From contig NZ_CP045488.1 in NCBI RefSeq assembly GCF_009392895.1, positions 1,426,001 through 1,490,000 of the forward strand: DNA of 64,000 bases, in the 5' to 3' direction. The notes beneath the pieces were generated by a model. That model saw only the letters and a program-made list of their open reading frames with translations, had not been told where the DNA came from and searched no databases. This DNA is from Natronorubrum aibiense. GTDB lineage: Archaea; Halobacteriota; Halobacteria; Halobacteriales; Natrialbaceae. The position numbers and the translations under genes were made by a program. Positions within the stretch are counted from its first letter, which is position 1, and each line of letters starts with the position of its first letter. Shown here piece by piece: positions 44,892 through 54,465 of this stretch.

Positions 44892-45200
44892 TCATTCGTT
44901 GCAACCACCGACGAATCCCCGCTGCGATGAGTCTGGTGTCTCTTCTCGAGTCGCAGGCCTCCCCTCCGGTTCCGCAAGACCCTCCAGAACGGAGATCCGC
45001 GCTTGGTGCTCCTCGAGAGACGCAACTGCTCGATCCTGCAGTGTCTCCTCCCCATCACGAATCGACTTAGGAGGCCCGTAGCACTCAGAGGTATACTCGA
45101 TCGCTCGAGCGATGGTCTTCTCACCGTACGTTGAAAATACAAGGCACGAATCTTGTAATCCAGATCGTACTGAAATCGTCAGTAACGCAAACCGCTTCGT
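44892..45200 (-). pseudogene. unidentified fragment without start
   Basis: The minus strand stays open over about 100 codons (TYGEKTIARAIEYTSECYGP, DRAVASLEEHQARISVLEGL, stop at 44892). No ATG, GTG or TTG fits in the upstream half, so it is probably the 3' end of a truncated gene. Family not recognised. Confidence 0.3.
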
Positions 45201-45202
45201 TT

Positions 45203-45373
45203 TCAGTCTCCCTTCAGTTCATCCATACACTCGGCGCAAACTTTCAAATCATCCTCCCCGGCAAGGTCTTCTTCGCCGTGATCGATTGAGTCTACTAGTT
45301 CTTTCGTGATAACATCTGGCGTGATGTGTTGAACGTCATCCACATCACGGCCGCATCGAGCACATTTGACCAT
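45203..45373 (-). CDS. small CxxC zinc-finger protein
   Basis: A 56-residue protein from the ATG at 45373: MVKCARCGRDVDDVQHITPD, an acidic middle, then LKVCAECMDELKGD. Two CxxC pairs (CARC and CAEC) indicate one zinc site. Haloarchaea carry many such 'CPxCG-related' mini-proteins with varied regulatory roles. No operon partner. Confidence 0.7.
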   Translation of the reverse strand: MVKCARCGRDVDDVQHITPDVITKELVDSIDHGEEDLAGEDDLKVCAECMDELKGD

Positions 45374-45420
45374 AGAATGAAGTAACAAGGTCACAGGGTA
45401 TTACTATTATTCCGTAGAGC

Positions 45421-45455
45421 AGGCGCAAAACCTACGACTTCAGTCGTGGGAGCAC
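45421..45455. repeat. solitary IS200/605 left end
   Basis: GGCGCAA-AA followed by the hairpin CCTACGAC-TTCA-GTCGTGGG (45431-45450) has the same flank, stem length and TTCA loop as the left end of the element at 29840. No tnpB follows, so it is a solo end left after deletion or transposition. Confidence 0.6.
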
Positions 45456-45584
45456 GTCACTGGTCCGAATCCTACGGTTAACGCTGTACCCTATCGTTAT
45501 CGATCTGCTGAATTTATTCTCGTATTCATCACACGGCTCGTATCAGTTTCTAAAGGTTTCAACAGAGCCGATTCCCCATGAATC

Positions 45585-47663
45585 TCAGTCAGAAGATCCA
45601 GATCCAACATTCTCACCCGTAGCACGGTCAGAAAAACCGTACTGTCCGGGAAGGTCACTCCTCGAGTGTGATTTCGGATCGAAATCGATCACTGCGGTCT
45701 CGTCTTCCATCGCGCGGACTTCGATTCCTCGCCACTCACCATCAACTCCGACAAGCGCCTCCGAATAGCCCGTGCGATCGTTCCCAGGGACAGCCTCCTG
45801 GATGAAGCGCATCTGTGCGGAGTTGAGACCGAACTCGTTGGCCCACTCGCGGTCCATCCCATCGAGGTGGTGGAACTGCTTGATCGCACACTGGTCGATG
45901 ATCGCCTCTGACTCTGGATGCTGGAAGAACTCATCAACTGTCTGGGTCACAAGTCGAATCGAGAGATTGTGATGACGGTGATGGCGGAAGACGATCTCGA
46001 GATACTCGAGACTCGCCGCATCCTGCATGATGTAGCGAGCTTCGTCGATAACGAAGACGACCTCTTTGTCCGTCTCCTTTGCACGCTCATAGACCAGCGA
46101 AATCAGCAACTGCATAATCAAACTCGTACTTCCTCCGAGACTGCCCTCCTGCTGGGCGAGATCCAAATAAATCACCTTCTCGTCGCGAAGATCGAACGCC
46201 GTCTCCCGACCTAAGTTCTCATACCGACCATCCTCGGCAAACGGCCGCAACTGATCGATGAGCCACGTCGCGTCCTCTCGAATCTTCGTCGCCTCCTCGT
46301 CCGTCCGCACAACATACTCCGACGGCGTCTCGACCATCTCCTCGAGAATATCCAGCACGTCCCGCATCGTCGGACTCTCGTTGTGATGAGTCGCGATATC
46401 GTCAGTAATCCCGTTCCGAGCGTACGCTTTCTCAATCGCAGTCTCCAACGTGGTCCGTCGGTCCCCGAGTGAGATCCCACGAAGCGCAAAGTAGTTCGAC
46501 AAGAAACTCATCACGCTATCGAGTTTCTCGCGGTAGGGACTCGCATCCTCTCCCATCGCCCGCTGGACGCGTTCTGGCGTGGGCTTGATCTCGAGTGGGT
46601 TCAGTCCCATCTCCCCGCCGACCGTGATTCGCTCGCCACCGAGTGCTTCGGCGACACCCGCCCAATTGTTCAATGGCTCGAGAATGATTCCGATGCGGTC
46701 TTCGCTTTGCTCGATCGACCGGATGAAGTTCTGCTTCGCGCCGAACGATTTGCCAGAGCCAGGATCGCCGATCGTGAACATCGCATACCCATTTTCGCGA
46801 GCGAACGGATCGATCACGACCGGGCTCTGATTCTTCCAGTGGACGCCGAACTCGACACCGCCGTCCTCGAGAATCGTGGCGTTGTGTGGCGAGGCGAGCA
46901 ATGCACCAACTGCCCCACCCAATGCCGTGGCCTCTCGGCCGAACGGATTGGGCCCAATCGGGGCCCCAGCCTGGAGTGCCAGATCCTGCTTACAGATGGC
47001 TGTCTTCGGTGAGAGCCCAGCGGGCTGTTCACGAAGCCGACTCCGAATCGTTCGGACGGCCTCACGCAACTGATCACGGGACTCCGCTCGCACCGTAATG
47101 AACATGCCCTGATCGAAGACACGGCTTCCGTTCTCGACGCTTTTGTACGTCGACAGCGCCTCAGCCGCTCGTTCCTGCAGATAGCTGCTACGGACGGTTT
47201 GCTCGAGATCTGCATCAGCCTGGAGATCGTCAGCAACCCGCTGGAGTTCGTCCCGTGCCCGCTGCTGGCTCTTGGGTGTAATATGAACCGTGAGATCGAA
47301 CTCGACGTCCGTAAGCTCGAAAAGTTCAGCCAGATAGCCGTCTTTCGGATAATCCGGATAGTCGGCGATGTAGAGCGTCGATGTCCACTGGTCGCCAACC
47401 CGACTGGTACGCGTCTCCCACTCGATCGCTGCCGGCGCGATAACACCCTGATGCTGTTCTGCGATCTCATCGAGTACCGTGCCTTCCTCAATTCCGTCTT
47501 CCACGGTCGTCTCCTCGAGAAGATCGATCAACTCGACCTCTTCGACATCCTCGGCTTGCCAGTAGTCCCACGCGAGCTTCACGAGCACTGTGAGCAACGC
47601 CGTTGCCCCAATGTAGAAGGCAAACCCGGCCTGGGTTCCTGGATCGGGAAGCGCGTCGATCAT
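45585..47663 (-). CDS. VirB4/TraC-like conjugation ATPase
   Basis: A 692-residue ATPase. One N-terminal membrane helix (FAFYIGATALLTVLVKL) precedes a VirB4-like domain; Walker A is FTIGDPGSGKSFGAKQ (near residue 300), Walker B is VVFVIDEARYIM (near 545), with RLVTQTVDEFF as the arginine/glutamine motif. VirB4 proteins power pilus assembly and DNA transfer in type IV secretion systems and archaeal conjugative elements. Overlaps the VirB3-like gene by four bases (ATGA). Last gene of the operon. Confidence 0.88.
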   Translation of the reverse strand: MIDALPDPGTQAGFAFYIGATALLTVLVKLAWDYWQAEDVEEVELIDLLEETTVEDGIEEGTVLDEIAEQHQGVIAPAAIEWETRTSRVGDQWTSTLYIADYPDYPKDGYLAELFELTDVEFDLTVHITPKSQQRARDELQRVADDLQADADLEQTVRSSYLQERAAEALSTYKSVENGSRVFDQGMFITVRAESRDQLREAVRTIRSRLREQPAGLSPKTAICKQDLALQAGAPIGPNPFGREATALGGAVGALLASPHNATILEDGGVEFGVHWKNQSPVVIDPFARENGYAMFTIGDPGSGKSFGAKQNFIRSIEQSEDRIGIILEPLNNWAGVAEALGGERITVGGEMGLNPLEIKPTPERVQRAMGEDASPYREKLDSVMSFLSNYFALRGISLGDRRTTLETAIEKAYARNGITDDIATHHNESPTMRDVLDILEEMVETPSEYVVRTDEEATKIREDATWLIDQLRPFAEDGRYENLGRETAFDLRDEKVIYLDLAQQEGSLGGSTSLIMQLLISLVYERAKETDKEVVFVIDEARYIMQDAASLEYLEIVFRHHRHHNLSIRLVTQTVDEFFQHPESEAIIDQCAIKQFHHLDGMDREWANEFGLNSAQMRFIQEAVPGNDRTGYSEALVGVDGEWRGIEVRAMEDETAVIDFDPKSHSRSDLPGQYGFSDRATGENVGSGSSD

Positions 47664-48763
47664 TGATCGTCCCTCCGTTGACGGCTGATCGTCGGCTGAT
47701 CACGGATTGCATCCGCCCCATCGTCGTACTCGTGTTCTTCGCCGTTCCAGAAGTCCATCGAGAGGACAAACAGTTCGACCGTCGTGAGCCGATTGGCCGA
47801 CCAACCCGATGCATTCTGGATAAACTCCGTCTGCAGGCCCCGACACCGATTTTCGAGTTTCTCGAACATGGCCGCACGAATCTCTGCATCGGTCATGTCG
47901 TTGCGCCGCGTCACGAACGGGTTGAACAGAAAGCCAACCACCGGAAACGAGGTGAGTTTCTCTGCAGGGGATTGCTCGTCTTGGTAGCGGTCGTAGACCT
48001 CGAACGGGTCGACTTCGACACCGATAAAATACCGCACTTGCTGGGTTCCCTCGAGATCTCGAGGCCGCTGCTCGCGATACTCCTCGAGCAACGCTTTGAA
48101 TATCGGATTGTGCTTGACGTCAGTGTCAGTGAGCCGCCCGTCAATCTGCTCAATTAGTTTTGCAACGGGGAACGGTCGAGTTGTCGCGTGGAATTTGAGG
48201 GTGAAATCGAGTTCCTTGTTCGCGAACTCTTCGCCGAGTTGCTGGATCTGTGCCCAGTCACCAGACATCGCAAAATCCATGTTCCCGGGATCGATCTCGA
48301 GGTAGGCCTCCATCGCCCCATCCGAACGCTCGATCGCACCGGCGCCGGGCCAAGCACGCCTGATATTCGTGAGATCCTGTGTACACTCGTCCGGTTTGAA
48401 CGGCGTATAGCTCACGAGCCCGCCATCGGTACTGGACTCGGTGGACTCGGACTCGGATGTGGCCCCACTGTAGGTGACTCGAGGGCGCTTGCAATAGTAG
48501 CGATACACATCGGCCAGCCATGTCGACGCCGGGAGATGATTCGGCGCTGCGTAGACGAGTACTCCACCGAGGACAACACCAAGCAGGACAAACGGCAAGA
48601 TTGCCCTATCCAATCCCGTCAGCCCCCCAAAGAGAAGACCGGCGATCGGAAACCCGAGGAGCACGTAGACATCTCCTTCCTCGATATTCAAGATCGGAAT
48701 GCGGCTCTCTTCGCCTAATTCATCCATGATTCGACGGCCAGCTGCATCGTGATCTTGTGTCAT
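47660..48763 (-). CDS. VirB3/PrgI plus VirB4-N-like membrane protein
   Basis: A 367-residue protein. Two hydrophobic helices near residues 30-75 (VYVLLGFPIAGLLFGGLTGL, ILPFVLLGVVLGGVLVYAAP) form a VirB3/PrgI-like module. The soluble rest resembles the N-terminal, non-ATPase part of VirB4 proteins (AYLEIDPGNMDFAM..., KLIEQIDGRLTDTDV, ...CRGLQTEFIQNASGWSANRL). It overlaps the ATPase gene and starts directly after the VirB6-like gene, so the two act together in the inner-membrane complex. Confidence 0.75.
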   Translation of the reverse strand: MTQDHDAAGRRIMDELGEESRIPILNIEEGDVYVLLGFPIAGLLFGGLTGLDRAILPFVLLGVVLGGVLVYAAPNHLPASTWLADVYRYYCKRPRVTYSGATSESESTESSTDGGLVSYTPFKPDECTQDLTNIRRAWPGAGAIERSDGAMEAYLEIDPGNMDFAMSGDWAQIQQLGEEFANKELDFTLKFHATTRPFPVAKLIEQIDGRLTDTDVKHNPIFKALLEEYREQRPRDLEGTQQVRYFIGVEVDPFEVYDRYQDEQSPAEKLTSFPVVGFLFNPFVTRRNDMTDAEIRAAMFEKLENRCRGLQTEFIQNASGWSANRLTTVELFVLSMDFWNGEEHEYDDGADAIRDQPTISRQRRDDQ

Positions 48764-49912
48764 TCAGAAATTCCTCGGATCGTTCTCAGTGCGACGGTAC
48801 GCCGGGAGGCCTTCCAGGCTGTGCAAATCTGTCGCGATGTTATCGTGGTCGGTTCGGCTCCCAGTACTGCCGCTCGAGTCGCCAGATTGTTGGGACGAGC
48901 CACCTCGTTGGCGCATCTTCGACACCGCAGAATAGCCAACGGCCGCTTTCGGTCCCCATGTTGCAGTCGTCGCTGCAGCAGCAGGACCGGCAATCGCACC
49001 AGCTCCGACGGCTGCACCAGCGGTCACTGCTCCTTTCGTCGTCGTCCCGATGATCTTCGTCGTCATCGGGCTGGCATACTTGAACAGCTTCCAGACGATG
49101 ACGATCGAGAGAAGCGGCAGCGTTACCGCAATGAGATAACTCAGAAACGAACTATCTGGAACGAGCGCTGAATCTGTTCCCTCACCGAAGAGAAGATCGT
49201 AGCCCTTGAACAGCAGTGCCACGGGAATCGGCATGATCGCAAGCGGCACGAACTTCATGCAGACCGTTCTGGCAATGTTTGAGACGACGGGCAGGTTTCC
49301 GTAGGCCAGCGCAATCCCGATCGGTACTGCGTAGATCAGGATGTATAACATAATCTCCCGAAGGAAAAACAGCGCCTGAAGGACCCACATGGCTGTAGCT
49401 CCAACACCCGTAAGAAAGAGTGCAAGAAGCGGGTTCGAAACCGTTAGTGAAAGCAGACCAGTCATTGCATTAGTAACTGCTGAGACATCTGGAATGAGTG
49501 CAATCGTAAAGCCATCAACAACGTAGAGAGCCAAGACGGCGATCCAGTACCACGTTACAATCAGAAACGCACCTGTCCAAGCACTCCGTTTCGCCTTTCG
49601 GCTCTCGTATGCACTGCCGATATTGAAGATTCGAATTGTATGCCGACCTTGGACACACATCACGAGTAGCAAAAGGGAAACGAGCATAATTTCGCCAGCA
49701 ACGAGGCTGCTATGGATCTCTTCCCACGGGGTGTTTGATGGGGCTCCGAAGACAAATCCACCATCCGTTTCCGGCGTTGGTGTCCCAAAAACCTGCGCTG
49801 TGACTGTTTCATAGCCGTCTGTCAGCCCTTCTTGAAACCATTCGATGAGCTTGTCAATCGCGTCTTCGAACCACTTGATGCCGACATCAGAGAGTGACCA
49901 CGCTAGCTTCAT
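48764..49912 (-). CDS. VirB6/TrbL-like polytopic membrane protein
   Basis: A 382-residue protein with six to eight membrane helices (GEIMLVSLLLLVMCVQ, WTGAFLIVTWYWIAVLALYV, LLALFLTGVGATAMWVLQAL, ILIYAVPIGIALAYG, FLSYLIAVTLPLLSIVIVW) and a Ser/Gly-rich cytoplasmic tail. Size, topology and position between a VirB3/VirB4 pair and a surface lipoprotein fit a VirB6/TrbL-like channel. Stop and start overlap neighbours (ATGA with the lipoprotein gene). Confidence 0.72.
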   Translation of the reverse strand: MKLAWSLSDVGIKWFEDAIDKLIEWFQEGLTDGYETVTAQVFGTPTPETDGGFVFGAPSNTPWEEIHSSLVAGEIMLVSLLLLVMCVQGRHTIRIFNIGSAYESRKAKRSAWTGAFLIVTWYWIAVLALYVVDGFTIALIPDVSAVTNAMTGLLSLTVSNPLLALFLTGVGATAMWVLQALFFLREIMLYILIYAVPIGIALAYGNLPVVSNIARTVCMKFVPLAIMPIPVALLFKGYDLLFGEGTDSALVPDSSFLSYLIAVTLPLLSIVIVWKLFKYASPMTTKIIGTTTKGAVTAGAAVGAGAIAGPAAAATTATWGPKAAVGYSAVSKMRQRGGSSQQSGDSSGSTGSRTDHDNIATDLHSLEGLPAYRRTENDPRNF

Positions 49913-50730
49913 TTGGCTTCCTCGATCTCGATTTCACACTTATCAGAATCTGTGCCGAGGTAGTGTATAGCGTACTCGCGAGTGAGGGTCACCACGTCGT
50001 GAGTTGCAAAGAGCCGGACAGTGAATTCCCCACCTCTCCCAACAGAATCACATTTTGCTCGAGCATTGACCGGTAGAAACGGTAGCGTGTTACTGTAGAC
50101 GAGAACCGTCTCCCCTGCAGGGATCGGTATCGACTCAGCGTCCCCGCTATAGTCGTTCTCTGGGTCGTAAATCCCACTCTCACCGGACTCATCGTAGCTC
50201 TCGTGAGTCGGGAACGGAACATCCCCATCGAATCGAAGTGCGGTAACCGCGGTTGGGCCACTTCCCTGATTCGTCACAGAAAGGATGGCTTCTGCTTCTA
50301 TACTGGACTCCCGCGCCCCATCATACATCTCTTCAGGATGATTTCGAGCCAACCGAAGCTCAGTGAGCTCGAGGTCGGGCTCGATTGAAAGCGAAGTCGT
50401 TGCGACGGTCTCCTCGCCAGCGAGTCCGATGACGTCGTATTCACCGGGAGGATAGTCCGTCCCAATCGAAATCGTGGCTTGGGACACCCCCGATTCAATC
50501 GTTTGCTGTGCGAACATCTCGCCAGCGGGATCGATTACGTTCACCTGATCGACTGCATCTCTCTCGAGGTCGATCACCAGTTCGCGTCCGTCGACATCGA
50601 CACGCTGGATAATCTCTCCATCATCACCGTCGTCACTGCCACCAATACAGCCGGCAAGGCCAGTAGCGGCCCCGACGAGAATACTTCCAAGAACGGTTCG
50701 TCTACTGTGTGTGTGCTGTCTTATTGTCAT
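49909..50730 (-). CDS. surface lipoprotein of conjugation operon
   Basis: A 273-residue protein from the ATG at 50730, which overlaps the upstream stop (ATGA). The signal (SRRTVLGSILVGAATGLAGC) has a twin arginine and a lipobox Cys; the mature part is beta-rich with Ig/CARDB-like strands (ELVIDLERDAVDQVNVIDPA, LSVTNQGSGPTAVTALRF). Likely a pseudoperiplasmic lipoprotein that contacts the transfer apparatus. Function inferred from context. Confidence 0.7.
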   Translation of the reverse strand: MTIRQHTHSRRTVLGSILVGAATGLAGCIGGSDDGDDGEIIQRVDVDGRELVIDLERDAVDQVNVIDPAGEMFAQQTIESGVSQATISIGTDYPPGEYDVIGLAGEETVATTSLSIEPDLELTELRLARNHPEEMYDGARESSIEAEAILSVTNQGSGPTAVTALRFDGDVPFPTHESYDESGESGIYDPENDYSGDAESIPIPAGETVLVYSNTLPFLPVNARAKCDSVGRGGEFTVRLFATHDVVTLTREYAIHYLGTDSDKCEIEIEEAK

Positions 50731-52466
50731 AGCGTATCGTTCAGTTTCAGGAAAGTGCCGATTCGTTTGGCAGCGTACAATGCGACCACAAAGGGGAATG
50801 CATAGCGAACGACATCCACCACGAGCACAAACCAGCCCGTCGGCGTCGCCAACGGATGCCACATCTCAGTGGCAGTCGCACCGAGATAGGCCGGACTCTG
50901 TGATCGCCACGAACCAGGGTGGTACTCTGCTGTATAGATCCCGGGCTGGTGGACAGTCACCTCGGCAACACCCTCTCTGTTCGTTCGAACCCGCTGATCG
51001 CCGACCGTGATGTAGCCCTCACGCGAAGCGTGGCCGATCACTGAGAATCGGGGCTGATCGAACGGACTCTCGAGCATGATCGGTCGGCCTGTCTTTGCAT
51101 CGCGAAGCTCGAGTCGCAACGTGACCGCAGTCGTGTTCGAGTCGACGATCTCAACGGAGAGGTCACTCTCGCGAATCTCTCGTTTCGACCCTCCATCAGG
51201 TTCGACGATGTCTGCAGTAACGCCTCGAACGATCCCGTCGACGGCGACCGAATCTCGATCAATGTTGTCGTAACGAAGTGCAAGCCCGTCCGACCGTGTG
51301 TACGCCGAAGAAATAACGTCGATATCGGCGTTTTCGTGAAGTGCAGGTTCTGGTGAGGAACTCTCCGTTCCCCACACCTCGAGTATCTCCGGTCCGTCGC
51401 GGATGGGCTCTGTTCGCGGACCTATCTCAGATGGGTACGCGTGGACGTACACCGGGAGCGAATCCGAACCGACCGTCTCTTGGCTCACTCGAGTTGCGCG
51501 CGTGAGCTCGTCCCAACCAGTGTCGCGAGCGGTGTAGTATCGCCACACACCGCGGACCGTCGCTTCACCATCGTCTGAAAGCGTGTAGCCATGCCACGGT
51601 TGGTCCTGATAGATCGCAACACCGCTGTCTCCGTTTGGATACGACGCATGATAGACCGAGGCCTCCAGATCGTAGACCTCGACATCGAGATCCTGCGAGA
51701 CGGTCACCTGATCGGTTACCAACTCCGTCTCATTGCCATCGTCTCGCTCGCCTCGAGCAGTGATATCCGCCTCGAGTGTGAGTGTTGTCGACCCACCGTG
51801 ATCGAATGTATAGTCGAAGACCGGTGTCTGTGTCCCTTCGACAGTGTCGACGACGTTGCCATCGCGTCGGAGACGAACCTCTTCGATTTCGTGCCCTAAG
51901 ACCGATGCGTTACTCTCGAGGCGAACCCGATAATCGACGAACCCACGCAGTGTGCCTTCCGGTGCGATGTAGTGAACCGTCTCATTCGCGTCTAGGTGTG
52001 CTCTCGTCGATGGATGAATCGCGAACGTCGTCGCGTGTGCATCAGCAATGAGCACAGAATCGGAGAGGTTTGCATGCGTGGGATAGATCGAGGTCTCCGC
52101 ATCACCGCCCTCGAGTGATTCGTAATCGTATGCACTCCAGCGTTCAGCCGTCTCGGGAGGCGCTTTGAACGTAAGATCCGTGCAGTTGCCGAGTTCCTGC
52201 ATGACCGTCCGCGATTCGTTATAGCGGTCTTCGTACTCGGCGTCACTGATGCACGTGTTCGGCGCTTTCGACCACAGTGTCGCCGTCTCATTACCATCTA
52301 ACTCGCTCTCGTCGGTGCCTGGTCGCGGCGGGACGTCAGCACTCCCGACAGCCACACCGACACCCACGACGGCGAGTGCAATGACCGCGAGACCGATCAC
52401 GAAAGCCATCTGGTGCATCGTCTGATACCTGGGGCGGTGATCAGCCGATATCTGGAAGGCGTTCAC
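50727..52466 (-). CDS. large surface protein of conjugation operon
   Basis: A 579-residue protein with one N-terminal helix (FVIGLAVIALAVVGVGVAVG) and one C-terminal helix (WFVLVVDVVRYAFPFVVALY); the 500 residues between are beta-rich and acidic, probably outside the cell. The start may be the GTG at 52466 or an ATG at 52418 that directly precedes the signal-like helix. It lies between the pilin-like gene and the lipoprotein. No known family; a role in mating-pair contact is plausible from position. Confidence 0.65.
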   Translation of the reverse strand: MNAFQISADHRPRYQTMHQMAFVIGLAVIALAVVGVGVAVGSADVPPRPGTDESELDGNETATLWSKAPNTCISDAEYEDRYNESRTVMQELGNCTDLTFKAPPETAERWSAYDYESLEGGDAETSIYPTHANLSDSVLIADAHATTFAIHPSTRAHLDANETVHYIAPEGTLRGFVDYRVRLESNASVLGHEIEEVRLRRDGNVVDTVEGTQTPVFDYTFDHGGSTTLTLEADITARGERDDGNETELVTDQVTVSQDLDVEVYDLEASVYHASYPNGDSGVAIYQDQPWHGYTLSDDGEATVRGVWRYYTARDTGWDELTRATRVSQETVGSDSLPVYVHAYPSEIGPRTEPIRDGPEILEVWGTESSSPEPALHENADIDVISSAYTRSDGLALRYDNIDRDSVAVDGIVRGVTADIVEPDGGSKREIRESDLSVEIVDSNTTAVTLRLELRDAKTGRPIMLESPFDQPRFSVIGHASREGYITVGDQRVRTNREGVAEVTVHQPGIYTAEYHPGSWRSQSPAYLGATATEMWHPLATPTGWFVLVVDVVRYAFPFVVALYAAKRIGTFLKLNDTL

Positions 52467-52486
52467 AGAGTATCAGCGCTCGAGGA

Positions 52487-52897
52487 TTACCACGGAACGA
52501 GGTCGACACATTCCGCAAGCGGAAGCTCCATCGCAGAGCCAGCGACCGTGTACAGCGGCCCGAGGATCATGAGGATGATCGCAGACTTCAGCGCCGCTCG
52601 CTTGTGTTGTTTGAGTCTCTTTTTTTGCTCGAGATTCATCGTGAACATCTCCGCGAGTGAATCGGCCTGCCAGACCACTGCCAGACCTATGATACCGAGA
52701 GCAGTCGTGATCTGGAAGAACCCAGAGATCATATCTGGCAACCCTTCGGCATCACAGACCACTCCATCCTGTGCAAGGGCGGGATCTACAGCAACCAATG
52801 AAAGGATGAGTAGGGACGCAACTCCACTGCGTACGATACGATGTCGACGACCAACAAAATCAAGTCGATCATCAGTAGCGGGGACCTTTTCCGTCAT
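52487..52897 (-). CDS. VirB2/TrbC-like pilin candidate
   Basis: A 136-residue protein with an N-terminal signal (SGVASLLILSLVAVDPALAQ, cut after ALA-Q), one Cys in the mature N-terminus (VVCDAEG) and two hydrophobic helices (TTALGIIGLAVVWQ, SAIILMILGPLYTVAGSA) joined by a basic loop (EQKKRLKQHKRAALK). This layout is that of VirB2/TrbC major pilins. It overlaps the 46-residue gene upstream (ATGA). Pilin role is inferred from topology and operon. Confidence 0.65.
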   Translation of the reverse strand: MTEKVPATDDRLDFVGRRHRIVRSGVASLLILSLVAVDPALAQDGVVCDAEGLPDMISGFFQITTALGIIGLAVVWQADSLAEMFTMNLEQKKRLKQHKRAALKSAIILMILGPLYTVAGSAMELPLAECVDLVPW

Positions 52898-53034
52898 TGA
52901 CGACCGAAACCTCCTTGCAAACCCGATTGGCCTGTAGTGCCGCGCAGGCTGAGACTTCCAGTATCTCCCACGAGGGAGCGTCTATTCGAACGTGCTCGAA
53001 GAGAGCTACCAATTCGCTTCGGTAATTTCCCCAT
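52894..53034 (-). CDS. 46-residue first gene of conjugation operon
   Basis: The ATG at 53034, after GGAGATAG, opens a frame MGKLPKRIGSSLRARSNRRS then LVGDTGSLSLRGTTGQSGLQ and GGFGRQ, which stops inside the start of the pilin-like gene (ATGA). The product is very basic at the start and Gly-rich later, unlike the acidic norm of the organism. Coupling to the next gene and a good ribosome-binding site support expression; the function is unknown. Confidence 0.5.
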   Translation of the reverse strand: MGKLPKRIGSSLRARSNRRSLVGDTGSLSLRGTTGQSGLQGGFGRQ

Positions 53035-53288
53035 GCTATCTCCGAATTCATGTCATTGTATTATGGTTAAATGCTTTTCGAATTTCTCGAGATAATTCTT
53101 CAATAGCTACTTAGGAAGTAACCCTATCGGCTATTCGTATTACTTTATTACGAGTAAAAATAACGGCGGTGTGTGAGTACTGTTTTGGCTACGATTCTTT
53201 GCGCTTGCCGAAATGAAGCAGGTTCCTACCTTTCAGCAGTGAGGGGATGTCAGTTCCAGACAACCCGTGAAGAACATTCGAGGAGGAC

Positions 53289-53597
53289 TCAATTCCAGGT
53301 GACTGAATAGGCCATCATCTGCTCGATCTTGTGGCGCTGATCTGGAAAAAGATAAGCGACGAACTTCTCAGCGGCATCAACACCATCAGGTGTGGAGAGT
53401 GTCACCGGCTCCGTGGGAGAATCCACACCAGTAACTAAACCTAATTCGGAAAGTTTCGAAATACGCTGTGAAACGTCTCTCTCATTTCGCGAAATCATGT
53501 CAGCAATGCTTATACTCGTTCCTTGCCCGCAACAATATAGGCAATAGAGAATGAGCGCATCTGCTGGTAGCCGTAGATCGTTTTTTGAGACAGTCAT
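53289..53597 (-). CDS. MarR-like winged-helix regulator
   Basis: A 102-residue winged helix (LPADALILYCLYCCGQGTSI, SIADMISRNERDVSQRISKL, SELGLVTGVDSPTEPVTLST) with a short C-terminal helix. It resembles MarR or TrmB-like single-domain regulators in haloarchaeal elements. It sits between the conjugation operon and the TetR gene on the same strand and could control either. Confidence 0.65.
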   Translation of the reverse strand: MTVSKNDLRLPADALILYCLYCCGQGTSISIADMISRNERDVSQRISKLSELGLVTGVDSPTEPVTLSTPDGVDAAEKFVAYLFPDQRHKIEQMMAYSVTWN

Positions 53598-53669
53598 TAA
53601 TTGTGTCTTGTGAAGAGCTGGCTTTATATGTACATATTGTAAACTCTTGCAAAACTAATACATATATGA

Positions 53670-54314
53670 TTATTTGGTATAGAACCCTTTGTTGGAGTCG
53701 ATCTCAACTTCGCTGTTAATTCCCAATCGACTCTCGAGATAGTGTGTCAGTTCTGTCCGAAGCGGAGCAATCCCTCCTTCGATATCGCTTGTTGTCCGTC
53801 GATAGAGGATCCCTGTGAGTGTCGTAAAAAGCATTGTTGCAACCTGTTCGGGATCGCAATCCTGGAATTTACCTTCCTCGATACCTTCGCTGATAATCAT
53901 CTCGAGATGATCCTGAAAGACACGATCACTGCGTGAAAAGTGTTCGTAAAAGTCGTTGTGGCTTGCACGGGCACGGAGTTGAGTTAGTGTCCGGATCAAC
54001 TGGTCTGGTTCATCAGGTCCAAGACACATTCCAACCTCAAGAAAGTTGATCAACGCTTCGTTCGGATCTTCGATAGTAGTCTCGACCAGTGACGCTTCAA
54101 AATGTTCGAGCATGAATTCAAGACAGTCGAAGATAAGCGCCTCCTTGTCCTCGTAGTGGTGGTAGATTAGTGAAGGGCTTTTGTCGAATTCATCGCCGAT
54201 TTTCGAAATCGTCAACTCGGCATAGCCATATTTCGACAGCGCCCGATAGGTCGCAATGAGGATTTCGTCTTGTGTTGTTTCAGGATCGACGAACTCAAGC
54301 GGATCCTCATTCAT
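53670..54314 (-). CDS. TetR/AcrR-family regulator
   Basis: A 214-residue TetR protein: N-terminal HTH (TQDEILIATYRALSKYGYAE, LTISKIGDEFDKSPSLIYHH YEDKEALI) and an all-helical ligand domain with a TetR_C-like end. It is divergent from the RND export operon at 54627, with a perfect 7-bp palindrome in between. Such pairs control efflux genes: the ligand releases the repressor and export rises. Confidence 0.92.
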   Translation of the reverse strand: MNEDPLEFVDPETTQDEILIATYRALSKYGYAELTISKIGDEFDKSPSLIYHHYEDKEALIFDCLEFMLEHFEASLVETTIEDPNEALINFLEVGMCLGPDEPDQLIRTLTQLRARASHNDFYEHFSRSDRVFQDHLEMIISEGIEEGKFQDCDPEQVATMLFTTLTGILYRRTTSDIEGGIAPLRTELTHYLESRLGINSEVEIDSNKGFYTK

Positions 54315-54465
54315 GAGAAGTCACCATGTGGCTGCAAGCGAAATAATCGCTATACATACTTTTTGTTGTGTGAGCGCCCCTGTACTTACTTTCATTGGAC
54401 TTCCCTGGTGTCTGCTCTCGATACATTAGTGCTGCACTCATTCTTTGGGGATATAGCGGTACTGA

